Shown one piece after another: positions 12,516 through 24,559 of a stretch of 64,000 nucleotides of DNA. The position numbers were made by a program, and so were the translations under genes. Numbering within the stretch: position 1 is the stretch's first letter; every line of letters begins with the position of its first letter. This DNA is from Saccopteryx bilineata (lineage: Eukaryota > Chordata > Mammalia > Chiroptera > Emballonuridae): contig NC_089493.1 in the NCBI RefSeq assembly GCF_036850765.1, forward strand, positions 126,982,239 to 127,046,238, read 5' to 3'. The notes under the pieces are model-generated. The model did no database searches. It saw only the letters and a list, made by a program, of their open reading frames with translations, and had not been told where the DNA came from.

Positions 12516-12788
12516 AGCCTGCGCAGGCAGTGGTGCAGTGGATAGAGCATCGGACTGGGACGCAGAGGACCCAGGTTCGAAACCCTGAGGTCACTGGCTT
12601 GAGCAAGGGGTCACTTGCTCTGCTCTAGCCCCCAATTGAGCCACATATGAGAAAGCAATCAATGAACAAATAAGGTGCCGCAACGAAGAATTGATGCTTC
12701 GCATCCCTCTCCCTTCCTATCTCTCTGTCCCTATTTGTCCCTCTCTCTGTCTCTCTTTCTGTCTGTCACAAAAAAATAAATAAATAAG
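12516..12788 (+). mobile_element. tRNA-derived SINE, CCTGACC type, sense
   Basis: The body carries TGGTGCAGTGGATAGAGCAT and AGAAAGCAATCAATGAACAA. A 15 bp target duplication with one mismatch flanks it: AAGAGTAACCAGCCT (12501-12515) and AAGAGTAATCAGCCT (12789-12803). The first bases of the head are altered. Confidence 0.92.
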
Positions 12789-12914
12789 AAGAGTAATCAG
12801 CCTATAAGACTAGAATTATATACAGCTCCTTAGAAATTCACATGCAGTCCCAGAAGTCAGTTTGAAGAAAAGCCCGTTGTATTGATGCCATGATTAAAGG
12901 CCTGTGAGTAAGGC

Positions 12915-13150
12915 TTAGAGGAAACAGCCCAGTGTTTGGGGTCAGACAGGTGGGTCTCTAAATCCTAGGTCTGCCACTTTACCACCTGCAAGGCCTTGGG
13001 AAAGTTAACGAACATCTCTGATCTTCTGTTTTCTCATCCAAACAATAAGGTCAGTTCTACCTACCTTATGATATTGAGAAGAATTAAATGACATAAGTAC
13101 TATTCAATGTTTAGTCCAGTGCCTGACATATTGTTGGCATTGGAGAACAG
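12915..13150 (+). repeat. MIR SINE, sense
   Basis: It has the MIR order: TCTGCCACTTTACCACCTGC, then TTTTCTCATCCAAACAATAA and a TAAATGACATAAGTAC to GTGCCTGACATATTG end. Confidence 0.8.
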
Positions 13151-13392
13151 AGTTGTAGGTTCCTCTTTCTTGCACCTGACAGGAGACAAGACAGGTTGAT
13201 GCTGCACATAACTATAAGGACACATGATCTGTGTGTGATGCATTGACACAAGACACTATTGTCCAGCTTTGGTCAGATTAGCATTATCAAGGTTTTGCCT
13301 GGGATTGTAGCCATCCATATGCCTTTTACCAAACGAAGGTCATCTCCTTGCACGATGATGTGTCATCAAGAGAGCATCAAGATTACCTTGTA

Positions 13393-13745
13393 GGCCCTGG
13401 CTGGTTGGCTCGGCAGTAGAGCAACGACCCAGCATGTGAGAGTCCCAGGTTCAATTCCCAGTCAGGGAACACAGGAGAAGCACCCATCTGCTCCTCCACC
13501 CTTCCCCCTCTCCTTCCTCTCTATCTCTCTCTTCCTCTCCTGCAGCTATGGCTCTATTGTTTTGAGCATATCAACCCTGGGTGCTGAGGATAGCTCCATC
13601 AAGCCTCTGCCTCAGATACTAAAAATAGTTTGGTTGCAGGCAGCCCCAGATGGGCAGAACATTGGCCCCATGGGGGTTGCTAGGTGGATCCTGATCAGGG
13701 TCTGTCTCAATATCTCCCCAACTCTCATTTAAAAAAAAAAAAAAG
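13393..13745 (+). mobile_element. Rhin-1-like tRNA-derived SINE, sense
   Basis: It starts GGCCCTGGCTGGTTGGCTCG, has the ACAGGAGAAGCACCCATCTG block and ends in a poly(A) tail after CTCATTT. Confidence 0.9.
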
Positions 13746-14101
13746 AGTTCCAGCCAAATAACTCAGCTGAAGTAACACCAGTCATAGCTGTGGTATCAAA
13801 TGATACAATAAGTCTTACAGTTTCTGTGTACAGCCTTGTACACACTGTGAGAAGGGAAGCCTTAGGGTGGATTAGATCAGGGTCCCATGGCAGCCCTCTA
13901 GCCTAGACTCTCTGTCCTGGTGGCCAGTGTTAATGGTGGGGGAATGCCTTAGCCCTCAGATTGGGCAGAGGGTTGGAAATCATGGGACCAGCTTCTGGCT
14001 GGGAGTCCAACCTGTTTTCCAGTCTCACTACTGGACTCCCTATTATGTCATCTTGGGCAAATGACTTCGGTGGCTTGAAATTTCTTGGTCTTTAGAAATG
14101 A
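13746..14101. other. Intronic sequence, nothing recognised
   Basis: No repeat or gene could be supported between the two SINEs. Confidence 0.45.
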
Positions 14102-14416
14102 GGCCCTGGCTGGTGGCTCAGTGGGTAGAGCATCAGCCTGGAATATAGACATCCCGGGTTTGATCCTTTGTCAGGGCACACAGAAGCAACCATTTGCTTT
14201 CCCCCACCCCTTCTCTCCCTCTTCACCTCTTGCAGCCAGTGGTTCCCATGGCCCCAGTCACTGAAGATAGTTCCATGGGAGCGCATCGGCCTCAGGCACT
14301 AAAAATAGCTCAGTATTCAAGTATCATCCCCAGATGGGGTTGCCAGGTGGATCCCAGCCAGGCGCATGCAGGAGTCTGCCTCACTATCTCCCCTCCTCTC
14401 GCCTAAAAAAAAACGA
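14102..14416 (+). mobile_element. Rhin-1-like SINE, sense
   Basis: It starts GGCCCTGGCTGGTGGCTCAG and ends with an A tail. It carries the common AGGCACTAAAAATAGCTCAG block and is moderately diverged. Confidence 0.9.
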
Positions 14417-16417
14417 CAAAGAACAGTGAGATGTAGGCTGTTGTATTAGGTGATTTTTGGAGTCCTTTGCTTCAGTATCCTGTGTATTCAGGACTTCTTG
14501 TTCTTCACATGTCTGATTGAACTCTAAAATGGTCATGTGTTATTGATTCTAAAATGCACATTTTCCCCCCCACATTTTAACATCTAGGGAGTCAGGAGGT
14601 AGCAATTGATGGCAGTTCAGATTTCTGTGAAATATGTTATTAAATTCATGGCAAGTGCTAGTAATAAGTACTATTTTATCAAGATTTTCTACAGGAAAAT
14701 TGAGCATTTCTGTCAAAAGACTGACTGAAAAAAAGCATTTACAATCCTTGTAACTTCAGTAGGGATTGATGACATAGAAAACAGCCCAGGAGCTACTAGG
14801 ATACTTGTCCCAGAAGAAGGCTTATGTGGATGTCCTTGAAGGTCTCTTTCAGCCCTGAGATGCTATGACACACTCATTTTATTTCAGTTATTTTGTTTAT
14901 TATTTTGTTCACTCATAAAGTAACTATAGAGTATTTTGGAAAAAAATAGAAGATGGTTTATGAGAATGACATGGTAATATTGTACTTATTAAATAATTGC
15001 ATGTAAAATTTCACTGAGGTGTTAGTTATTGATATTTTGAGTAACTAAGTGTTACTATAGTGGTCACACATATTTATTCTCAAATCAATATGTTTGGACA
15101 CACTAGAGTCAAAATAATTTCATATTGGTCGATGTCTCAAGAGCTATTTGCTGTGAGCATAAAGTCATCTAGAAAAAAAATATTTATGATTTGTGCTCTA
15201 GATAAATGGAACTTTCCTGTGAGTTCATACCCTAGTATGAACATATTACTTTATTATAATTGCTAATGATTTTCTGTTGCTGTTTGAACCTACACTCATG
15301 AAAAGAAGCCATCGCTGACTTGTGGATACTTGTTGCTTGATTATCAAGCCTTCATGATGATGACAGCACATGTTGTCCATAGTCAGTCTCCTTGTGACAA
15401 TTAACATGGCTGACAATTGAGGTGACCTTGAACCTGCCTCTCCCAGAAACCAAGCCCAGAAGTGAGGTGCGGTTACTCTCTAGAAAGCGATTCCTCATGC
15501 CTAAATCTGGGACCAGTTATCTGAAGGGGCGTATTTGAGGGCTGGCTTTGATTTTTGGCTTTCCCTAAATGACAGTAGGAATCTTAGTTTATCACATGTG
15601 CCATATATTTGTTAGTCCAAAGGAACTAATCAGAATGCCGTTCCTATAAACATTTTTGTGGATTCGCCATTTCTGAGGTCATGCTGGGTCTGTGTTGGCC
15701 CCTGTTTGGGGAACAGCAATCACTTATGAGAGCTGCTAGATGGCTTCTGTCAAGCTGAATTAGACCTTTTCTGCTAGGAAACATCTCAACAAGTTTATGA
15801 ACTGTTGAATGTTGATAGCATGTCCCAAATATTACTCAGAAAGTGGAATCTCTACCAGTAAAAATAACTCAGAGGCATCAAACCTTCCAATCTGGAAGCC
15901 AGTTGACTCCTAGACAAATTGCATGTGTCTCATTACCTCATCACAGCTCAGCCTTTGGTCATGCATATTATTTATGGGTGGGATACACTTTTTTCCCTAA
16001 TGCATTCTAAATCTTTTTTTTTAACATCTACTCTAGTTTTTACTACCATTCTTTCATACGTTTTCACACTGTGGGAAGTACCTGAGGCCCAGTGGAGGCT
16101 CAGAAGAGCTGCCTCTGTAGGAAGCCCTGAGATAGAGCTGATCAGGGGAGGCTTTGGTCCCAATTATGAAATTGGAAGGGCACCTAGAACTTCAGGAATA
16201 CCTCTGATGACAGACTTGGAATAGGGGAGAATGTTAGACTAAATGAAGGCTCAGGACAAGGGTAGCTATGGACTTAGATTGAGGGGCAGTTTGATTGTTG
16301 GGGCTCACTCTGGGTTGGGCAGGTTTTGGACTGATAAAGAAAATAAAGAAGAGCAATCCCTAAAGAACTTTGAGCTGAGGAGTGATGTAATGAAAGCAAT
16401 ATTTTAGGAAAATTAAT
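14417..16417. other. AT-rich intronic sequence, nothing recognised
   Basis: About 2 kb of AT-rich sequence with no supported gene, RNA or repeat. Confidence 0.45.
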
Positions 16418-16600
16418 TTGGTAAAGTGTTGGTCTGGAACGCTGAGGTCACCAGTTCAAATACCTGGGCTTGCCTGGTCAAGGCACATGAGGGAAGCAAC
16501 TTACGAGTAAATGCTGACCACTTCTCCCTGCTCTTTCTCACTCTCCCTCTCTTTCTCTCTCTCTCCCCTTTCTCCAAAAATCAATAAATAAAGTCTAAAA
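16418..16600 (+). mobile_element. Short tRNA-derived SINE variant, sense
   Basis: Has GGGCTTGCCTGGTCAAGGCA and a TCTC tail ending AATCAATAAATAAAG. It is the same short variant as the copy at 31835-32049. The 5' part is truncated or worn. Confidence 0.7.
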
Positions 16601-16900
16601 AAGGAAAGAAGGGAGGGATGGAGGGAAGGAGAGAGAGAGAGAGAGAAAAGAAAGAAAGAAAGAAAAAGAGAGGGGGGGAGAGTGGGAGAAAAGGAGGGAG
16701 GGAGGGAGGGAGGGAGGGAGGGAAGGAAGGAAGGAAGGAAGGAAGGAAGGAAGGAAGGAAGGAAGGAAGGAAGGAAGGAAGGAAGGAAGGAAGGAAGGAA
16801 GGGAGGGGGAAGGGGGGAAGGAAGGAAGGAAGGAAGGAAGGAAGGAAGGAAGGAAGGAAGGAAGGAAGGAAGGAAGGAAGGAAGGAAGGAAGGAAGGGGG
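16601..16900. repeat. Large GGAA/GGGA microsatellite
   Basis: A GAAA/GGGA entry (16610-16720) is followed by two uninterrupted GGAA runs of roughly 20 units each, split by a short G-rich break near 16801-16817. It starts at the A-rich tail of a SINE. Open frames here (EGRK- or PSFL-type repeats) are artefacts of the tetranucleotide repeat. Confidence 0.97.
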
Positions 16901-16966
16901 GGAATAAATTTGGTAGCACTGTAGAATTGGAGAGAAGGAGTGAACATGAAGAAAATTGTGAGGCCA

Positions 16967-17330
16967 TGTTAGGCCAGTGGCCGAGGCCAGGCAGGTTCAT
17001 ACTGGATTCAGGCAGATGGTAGAGAAACTGTGGAACCAGAAAGCATTGGGCCATTTCATTTATTGGAGGCTCGCAAAGACAGGCGAGCAAATAAACAACA
17101 GAAGGGAAAGAGCTAATAAAGGAAAATCTGCTATTTGCAGTAAGGGCAAGAGAGCGAGGAAAACCACACCTCACGGTGGTGGGAGAGCGATCTGGGGGAA
17201 TAGCCACCCAGAAGCACCGTAGCCTTATACAGACTATGCACACGTGTCTCTGCCACATGCTCACATACTAATCAAGCAAAGTGCTTGCAGCTGGTAAACA
17301 CGCAAGCAAGCCTAACACAGCTGCCCCACA
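16967..17330 (-). mobile_element. Solo ERV LTR of the 37 kb / 41 kb family, antisense
   Basis: Minus strand starts TGTGGGGCAGCTGTGTTAGG and ends GGCCTAACA. AATAAA (complement of 17059-17064) precedes a U5 containing ATCTGCCTGAATCC and GAACCTGCCTGGCC. The same order is seen at 37087-37423 and 40907-41212. Confidence 0.75.
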
Positions 17331-17439
17331 GGCAGGAAGACCAGTTTCTATTTTTAAATAACAATAAAATCAAGGAGTAAAGGGGATGACTGAGGAAGAT
17401 GATCACAGAGGTCACTAGGTGTCATTGCTATACCATTAA

Positions 17440-17650
17440 TAGCAAACAACAGCTGCCATTCATTGAGAGCTGATGTGCCAGGTGTTATGCTAGGTGCTTT
17501 ATGTAGATTATATTGTTTAATCATCACAACAACCTTATGAGATAAGTATTATTATTAATCTCATTTTGCAGATGAAAGAAAAGTTAAATGATTTCCCCTA
17601 AGTAATTGGGAGAGCAAGGATCTCAACCTAAACCATCTGATACCTGGGCC
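17440..17650 (-). repeat. MIR SINE, antisense
   Basis: Reverse MIR landmarks: TGTGCCAGGTGTTATGCTAG, then AATCATCACAACAACCTTAT, CATTTTGCAGATGAAAG and GGATCTCAACC. Confidence 0.8.
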
Positions 17651-17686
17651 CCTGCTTTAAAAAAGTGGGACATTAGAAATATTTGA

Positions 17687-18021
17687 GCCTGACCTGTGGT
17701 GGCACAGTGGATAAAGTGCTGACCTGGGACACTGAGGACGCAGGTTTGAAACCCCAAGGTTGCCAGCTTGAGCACAGGGTCTCTGGCTTGGGTGTGGGAT
17801 CATAAACATGACCCCCATGATCACTGGCATGAGCCCAAGGTCACTGGCTTAAAGCAAGGGGTCACTGGCTCACCTGGAGCCCCCTGGTCAAGGCACATAT
17901 GAGAAGCAATCAATGAACAACTAAAGTGCCGCAACTATGACTTGATGCTTCTCATCTCTCTCCCTTTCTGGCTGGCGTTCTCTTTCTCTCTCTCTCTCTC
18001 ACTAAAAAAGAAAAAAGAAAA
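17687..18021 (+). mobile_element. tRNA-derived SINE, CCTGACC type, sense
   Basis: Starts GCCTGACCTGTGGTGGCACA and ends in an A-rich tail. Flanked by a perfect 12 bp target duplication AGAAATATTTGA (17675-17686 and 18022-18033). Confidence 0.95.
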
Positions 18022-18033
18022 AGAAATATTTGA

Positions 18034-19182
18034 AAGGCAGAAATGAGAACAGGCAAATATTTTGCTTAGTGCTCTATCTGATATTATGGCATCTTAAAGT
18101 ATTTTATCAAAAGAGTTTAAAATCTAACCAGAGACTCAAGTCCTACGACATGAACCAGACAGATGGCATGGGTTGGGCTCCCCAGGAGTCATGTGCAGGA
18201 GCATTAGTGGGAGAGTGCCCAGGAACAATGTCCTTGGGAGGTGAGGACACGAGCATGGGCATGTCACAGAGACCTTAGCTGATCTTAGGGGGTCTTCTGG
18301 GGCTGAAACGACCTTTCAGAGTTGTCCCAATAAAGCAAGGAAAAACTTGAACACCCTCCATCAAGCCATCAGTAGATGCTAGTTGACCCCAGGAAGGAAG
18401 GGCAGGTGACCTGTGAACACAGGATCTTCCTTCAGGGGGAGGACTACGGAGTCGGCAGCCTCAGCCTTGGGGGTGGAGTACAGATAGTGTACTACAAGAC
18501 TCTCTCCAACAAAAAATGAAAGCATGTCCTATTTTTGAATTATCTATTACTCTTCAGTATGTAAACAATACAGAAGCAACTTAAGTCACATTTTGGAGGG
18601 AAATTTCCTTTTAAAGTACTGTTTGGTGGGGAAGGGACACCCAATAAATCTGTCAGTGCATTGCTTTGCCATGGAATGGTAGCTTAGTTCTTGATGAAAA
18701 TAATCAGCATGGAAGGCATTTAGTGTGTGGCTTAATTGAAACACTGTGTTTTGGACCCATTTGGTGTTAATGTCTAAATCCAATGCTGTTTTCACACCTG
18801 CTCCCTTCTGTATGATGCCTTGCGTAAGTGGAAGTCTAGTCTGGATTCCTCGTCTCAGACTAAAGAAAGGGCCATGGATTCTCACCACTGGCCAGGAATC
18901 CAACTCACAGGGTTTCATGAAGTCGTCTTTCATGTCATCAAAAAGGCCTCCCCAGTGCCCAGTCTTGCCTGCAGAGAGGCGTTGTGTGGATACTGTCACA
19001 GGCTAGAGTCACTTAGGGAGCACTCCATTATAGCACTGCTGCTCTGGACAGATATCAGGCACACATACAAAATATAGGCATACTTAAACTTCAATTCCTG
19101 GGAGGGATCCAATCATGCATTTTTTTCTTTTTTAACAGCCTTTAAGATTCACCAGAGCTTGAAACCCCTTTCTAGTAAGCCA
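18034..19182. other. Intronic sequence, nothing recognised
   Basis: No repeat or gene could be supported. Confidence 0.45.
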
Positions 19183-19550
19183 CCTGGCCATTTGTCTCAG
19201 TGGTAGAGCATAGACCGACATGTGGATGTCTCAGATTTGTTTCCCAGTCAGGGCACACAGGAGAAGTGACTGTCTGTTTCTCCACCCCTCCTCCTTCCCC
19301 TCTCTCCCCCCTACTCTCACAGCCATGGCTCGATTGGTTCAAATGCATTGGCCCCCAGTGCTGAGAATGACTCCATGGAGCCTCCCCCTCAGGTGCTAAA
19401 AATAGCTTGGTTGCAAGCATGGCCCAGATGGGCAGAGCATCATCCCCAGATGGAGGTTGCTGGGTGGATCCCAGTCCCGGCACTCTGTCTCTATACTCCC
19501 CTCCTTTCACTTGGAAAATGAGAAAAATAAATAAATGAATTTTTAAAAAT
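19183..19550 (+). mobile_element. Rhin-1-like SINE, sense
   Basis: Head (CCTGGCCATTTGTCTCAGTG) is diverged, but the ACACAGGAGAAGTGACTGTC and AGGTGCTAAAAATAGCTTGG blocks and an A-rich tail are clear. Confidence 0.85.
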
Positions 19551-19689
19551 AGTAGACCAGGGAAGACCTTTTTTAAATTAGTCTATTCTATAGAAATAAG
19601 ATTCATCGATATTTTTTAACTTTTTATCTATTTGCATTACCTTCTCCATTACCCATAAATGAAGACAGTCTTTGTGTTTATCTCGATGG

Positions 19690-20045
19690 ATAGTCAGTCA
19701 GTGAGAGCATGCAGGCAGCAGTCTGTGTCCCTTTTACTCATTTGTGCAATAAGCCTTAATTGAGTAGTTGCTACATTCTGCACTCTGCAAAGTTCTAGGA
19801 GTGCAGAGACAGGAAGATCTGCCCTCTGCCTCAGAGAGCTCACAGAATGGGGAACAGCACAGAGACCACAGATGACAACATGTAATGCAGAGAGGGCCAC
19901 AGGGGCTGCGATCGTGCAGACCAGCAGTCCCTAAGTTTGCCTTGACAGTCAGAGAGGGCTTCCTGGAGAGGGTCCAGTGGATTTTGCAGGGTTGGAAGTG
20001 GGTAAATCAAAAGTGATGTTTCTGTCCACTGTCCATAATTGTGGC
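19690..20045 (+). repeat. Possible L2-like ancient repeat
   Basis: TTAATTGAGTAGTTGCTACA, CAGAGAGCTCACAGAATGG and GAGGGCTTCCTGGAGAGG follow the order of the common old repeat seen at 1.3-1.9 kb. Strongly diverged. Confidence 0.4.
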
Positions 20046-20054
20046 ACATCTTTG

Positions 20055-20975
20055 CACTTATTTAGATATTTCTTTATATCTTTTAAGAGGATTTGTATGC
20101 ATTTTTCCATAAATGCCTTATACCTTATACAATGCCTTTGAACTTAATTCCTAAATAATTCATTATGTGAAGAGTATGGTATTTATATTCTTTTTCTGGT
20201 TGGTTTGTTGTCTATAGAGAAGTACAGTTGACTTTGGTATAGCATCTTGTATCTTACACTTGGCAGAACTCTGTTCAGCGATTTTTCTTGGGTTTTCTGT
20301 GTAGGTAAACCTAATGTTCGCAAACAGTAGCACTCTTCTCTCATTTTTTCCATCCCTTATATTTCTATTTCCTTTCCATGTGCTGTTGCACTGACTGAGA
20401 CCACCATGTATTAAAGACAGCAGTGGTCTTTGTGAGCACCGCTGTCTTCTTACAGACCATAAAGGAAATGGGTCCCGAGTTTCTCTCTCTGTTTTTTTTT
20501 TTTTTTTTTTTGTATTTTTCTGAAGCTGGAAACGGGGAGAGACAGTCAGACAGACTCCCGCATGTGCCTGACCGGGATCCACCCGGCACGCCCACCAGGG
20601 GGCGATGCTCTGCCCCTCCGGGACGTCGCTCTGCCGCGACCAGAGCCACTCTAGCGCCTGGGGCAGAGGCCAAGGAGCCATCCCCAGCGCCCGGGCCATC
20701 TTTTATTCCAATGGAGCCTTGGCTGCGGGAGGGGAAGAGAGAGACAGAGAGGAAAGGGGGGGGGGGGGAGTGGAGAAGCAAATGGGCGCTTCTCCTATGT
20801 GCCCTGGCCAGGAATCGAACCCGGGTCCCCCGCACACCAGGCCGATGCTCTACCACTGAGCCAACCGGCCAGGGCCCCGAGTTTCTCTTTTGAGGGTGAC
20901 ATTTTTTGTAGCAGGTTTTAGTAGACCATTTTCAGTTTAAGGGAGCACCCTTCTAAGTTTTTCCCAAAACGCTTT
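20055..20975 (-). mobile_element. L1 fragment (ORF2 region), antisense, split by a SINE
   Basis: AT-rich text such as TAGAGAAGTACAGTTGACTT and TTGAGGGTGACATTTTTTGT resembles the antisense of L1 ORF2. The SINE at 20487-20875 sits inside. No open frame remains. Confidence 0.5.
20487..20875 (-). mobile_element. Near-intact Rhin-1-like SINE, antisense
   Basis: Minus strand runs from GGCCCTGGCCGGTTGGCTCA through the tRNA-like B box GGGTTCGATTC to a long T(plus)/A(minus) tail. Flanked by a perfect CCCGAGTTTCTCT duplication (20474-20486 and 20876-20888). It is the best preserved SINE in the window and GC-rich, so probably young. Short open frames within it are not genes. Confidence 0.95.
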
Positions 20976-21462
20976 ATCTTAATTACGAATTAAACTTGAA
21001 CAGATGCTTTATTTACTTTGCATCTTGTGAGAGGCCTGTACAGTTTTTATTCTTTAACATCGATGACGGGATGAATCACACTGGTGGGTTCACCAGATTT
21101 GGTACCATCCTTACACTCTGAGATGACAAAAGCATTTGATTATCATTATTGCCATTTTAATATGCTGCTGGGTTTCATGAGTGGGTTATTTTATTCCAGA
21201 CTGTGGCTTATTAAAGCAGGGAACATTGGCTTATTGTTTTTTACTCTTTTGCAGTCCTTTTCCAGCTTTGGAATCAGAGATATATTGATAGCATTAAATA
21301 AATGATCGATCAGTGTTCTCTTCTTTTTCTGTACTCGGGAGCAACTTGGAAAGTGGGAGTTATCTGTTCCCAGAACTTTCGGTAGAATTTACCCACAAGT
21401 AGTCTGAGCTTCGGGGAAAGGAGCAGTGGTGTAGGGAGACCTTCCATCAATGCCTCAATGTA
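20976..21462. other. Intronic sequence, nothing recognised
   Basis: No gene or repeat supported. Confidence 0.4.
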
Positions 21463-21677
21463 TACTGCTCACAAAAATTGGGAGTTTTTTCAAAATGAAT
21501 ATGAAGCAATAAAAAAAAAAGAAGCATTTTTTTTAATGAAACAAGAACATCAGAAAAGCAAACAACAAGTCAAAGAAAATAAACAATTTTCTCATTGGTG
21601 AGAATGCACTATACACAAGGCTGAAAGTACTGGAGTATCTGCACGTTCCCTGATGCTCTAATTTTGTGAGCAGTGTA
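21463..21677. mobile_element. Mariner-type MITE, copy 1
   Basis: A 215 bp unit including TA at both ends. The ends CTGCTCACAAAAATTG and AATTTTGTGAGCAG form an inverted repeat. The interior (AACAAGAACATCAGAAAAGC, GGCTGAAAGTACTGGAGTAT) is shared with the copy at 63460-63699. Confidence 0.85.
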
Positions 21678-22655
21678 CTTAGTGTCTGTCGGTCTGTGTA
21701 CCTCCTGCATCCTTGGTGTGTCAGTTTGGGCACCCATTTTATTTAGATACTCGTGGAAGAGAAGGAGCATGTCCACCTGAGTGTCAGAGGAAGGGAAATA
21801 GTGCTCCCAGGACCATTCAGGGACAGACGCACCCCACCTCTGGGCAAGAGAGCTGTCAGAATTCACATCTGTGTGAAGGGCATGCAAATGTCTCTTCACT
21901 AATCAGTGCACCCTGTTCATCCTAAGAAGGAAGCCTCAAGGGGCAAGAGGTTTAGACCATGTGGGTTTGTGTGAGTTGAAAACTCTTCACCATCTTCATT
22001 GGCAACAGGGCTAATCGCTCTTTATCTTGGCATTGTTTTGGGGGAGGTGGGGCAGGTCCAGACCACAGAGGGCCAGCTAACACTGAAACAGCTTTTTTGG
22101 GAGAGACTGAACTTACCCGTTAAACCCTTCAAGAGAGAAGAACTCGGTTTACCTTTTAGAAGGACTCGTGGGGATCCAGTAGCCAACAACTGGCCTTCAG
22201 GAGAGTTTGACTAAGGTTGTGAGGGGTCCAGAAGCCCCATATGAGGACTGCTCCATGGAACTGGACTGGAGGGAGACAGTAATGGCATCATCGATGTCTT
22301 CTATATAAACAATCCCCATGGAGTGGAGGGTATAGCTTGCTTTTGCTGCACTGTGTTGAGCAGAAGGCAGGAGGGAAGCAGACAATGGGTCAGAGGAAAA
22401 AGAGATGTCTCCCGTGGAGCCGTGTGCTCTCCATTGCTGGGGTTGCTTATTCATGTGGATGTGTCGGGCACAGCTTCCCCTGGACCAAGGCAGAACTCAC
22501 TTGTGATGATGGAGAGGGAAACTGTGAGGGGTGTGAGCAGCCCGCCTCAGGAAGACAGTGTTTTAGAAAAGGTCACACATGGCTGACCAGAGACAGTCCC
22601 TGGGCCCTTCCATATCCTAGAGTCTGCACTGGATAGTTTTATATCCTCAGCCACT
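21678..22655. other. Intronic sequence, nothing recognised
   Basis: No gene or repeat supported. Confidence 0.4.
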
Positions 22656-22659
22656 TGGA

Positions 22660-22815
22660 TGCTTCATAACAACCTGTGCATCATTTCTCCCCATATCAAA
22701 CATGAGGACACCAGGGATCAGAACAATTAAGTAACTTGCCCAAGGTTGCACAGCAGCTAAGAAGCAGAACGAGGATTTGAACCAAGGTGCACCAAGTCAG
22801 AGCACATTTGGCAGA
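22660..22815 (-). repeat. MIR SINE, antisense
   Basis: TAAGTAACTTGCCCAAGGTT and GAACGAGGATTTGAACCAAG are classical reverse MIR core words. Confidence 0.8.
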
Positions 22816-22829
22816 GACCAGGGCTGTTT

Positions 22830-22975
22830 CCACTCTGGTGCACATGGAGGAGTCTCCTGGGGACCATGTTAAAATGCAAGTTCAGTGTTAGGAGGTCTGG
22901 GATGACCCATAGTCCTGCATTTGTAACAAGCCCCCAGATGGTGCTGCTGCTGCCAGTCCACAAGACACATGTTGA
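22830..22975 (+). mobile_element. MER5-like hAT-Charlie fragment
   Basis: CTCCTGGGGACCATGTTAAA, GGAGGTCTGGGATGACCC and AACAAGCCCCCAGATGGTGC to GCTGCTGCCAGTCCACAAG match the MER5A order. Confidence 0.6.
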
Positions 22976-24440
22976 TGTTGAAGGTTTGGGTGGTCTTGAG
23001 AAAGCCGTTCAGGAGTCTGCAATGATAGGTGATCTGATGATTCCAGTTCCCAGATGAGAAAACTGAGAACAAGAAGGGACTGGCCCCTCGTGTCCATGCA
23101 TGTTTGGGAAGCCTCCATCCACCTTGATTCACAAATGCTGCTCATTCTGCTGAGGCATCAGACAGGCATCCCTGGGAGTCGAGAAGAAGGGGGTTGGCAG
23201 GAACAGAAAGAGGGCTGGTCATTGAGTCATTCGGCTCATATTTATTGAGTGCTTGTGGTGTGCTGGAGACTTCTCGGCACTTGAGCTGCAAAGGTAAACA
23301 AGGCTCTTTTATAATCTAGCAGACTGAACCCAAACCAACACAGTTATCACAAGGCTTTGGTTACATGTCTACCTTATACTTTTCCTGGGCTGAACCCTTG
23401 AAATACCCTGACTTTTCTCACTCTGTCAGCCTCTATGTCCAATCTGTCACCAGACTGGCTCAGTATGAATAAACAACGCGTGGGCCTGCCAGGAAAGTAA
23501 CGGAGCCTCTGTGCATGGAGAGTGTGACCTGAGTGAGCCTTCTGCCCACTCTGCCTGTAGCCCCACGGCAGCCTCGGCTCTCTGGGCCCTAGCTCCGTGG
23601 GATGGTGACAAGCAGGCCTCGTCCAGGGATGGTGGCCAGGCAGGGAGGAGGCCCGAACTGTGTCTCATCAAGCACCATTGAAAGGACTGGCAGTGTTGGT
23701 CCTGCATTGAGGTGGAGGGCCCCAATGGCCTTGAGTGCCTTGCCCGGCTGTCGCCGGCCACCATGCCCCCTCCACCATCCTTCCAGGGAAGACCCTTGTC
23801 TTTCCAGATATCACCCTCCCTGACCATCCAAGCTAAAGTGGCTTCCCTGAGCACTCCCCATCACATGCCCATGTATCGTTTTTCTCCACTCTATCACCTC
23901 TCTGGTTGTACCTTCATTTCTTATGTGTCTCTGAGGACATTTGGAGAAGCTCAGCTCTGGAGGCTTATCATCTGTCAGGGGATTCTCAGGACACCCCAGT
24001 TATCCCTTTGGGATGTTCAGAGATGTGCCTGATCCTTATCCGGCCCCCACCCCATCCCCCATCCCACACCTTGACTGTGGCAGCAGCCTCACTGTAAGTT
24101 CCTCTTTGTTTGTTTACCTCCCTGCCCCTGTCCCCAACAAAATCCATCCCATATGCAGCTGCTGGAGTGGAACAGTCTCTCTGCCTGCTTTCCACATCTG
24201 GGATACATTATTGCAGCCTCGGCATGCAGGAGCCCCTGAGGCAGGGCAGCCAGCCCTCTGTGACCAGCCATGGCTCAGCTCTGCGACCCTGAGTGGCTCT
24301 TTTGCACTCACAAGCCCACATGGCCATGCCCCCCTGTGGACTCGGAGAGAGGAGACTCCATCCCCTGAACTAGCTTTCCTGCTGCCTCAAGTTGGAGTCT
24401 CTCAATATATAGGGGGAAAAATGCTTTCCAAGAATCAAAC
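22976..24440. other. Intronic sequence, one L2-like trace
   Basis: TATTTATTGAGTGCTTGTGG at 23239 suggests the 3' end of an L2-like repeat (23220-23330). The rest has no recognised feature; the open frames at 23.4-24.4 kb on both strands have no family similarity. Confidence 0.4.
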
Positions 24441-24559
24441 GTAGGTCTTGGCGAGCTGGCTCTCAATCACTTTGCTTCTTTTCTTAAAACTTGTTACTAT
24501 CTAATCACATCATAAAGTTTCCCCAATAAAAAGAAAAGAAAACACACAAGAGCACACAC

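Noticed and set aside
16501..17264. Long open frames on both strands (up to 227 codons) made of PSFLPSFL or EGRKEGRK repeats
   Set aside because: They are the translation of the GGAA microsatellite; any frame of a tetranucleotide repeat without stops is open.
20365..20893. Overlapping open frames of 84-163 codons on both strands
   Set aside because: They lie in a GC-rich, well preserved Rhin-1-like SINE and its flanks; the same peptides recur at 32978-33446 and 60369-60908.
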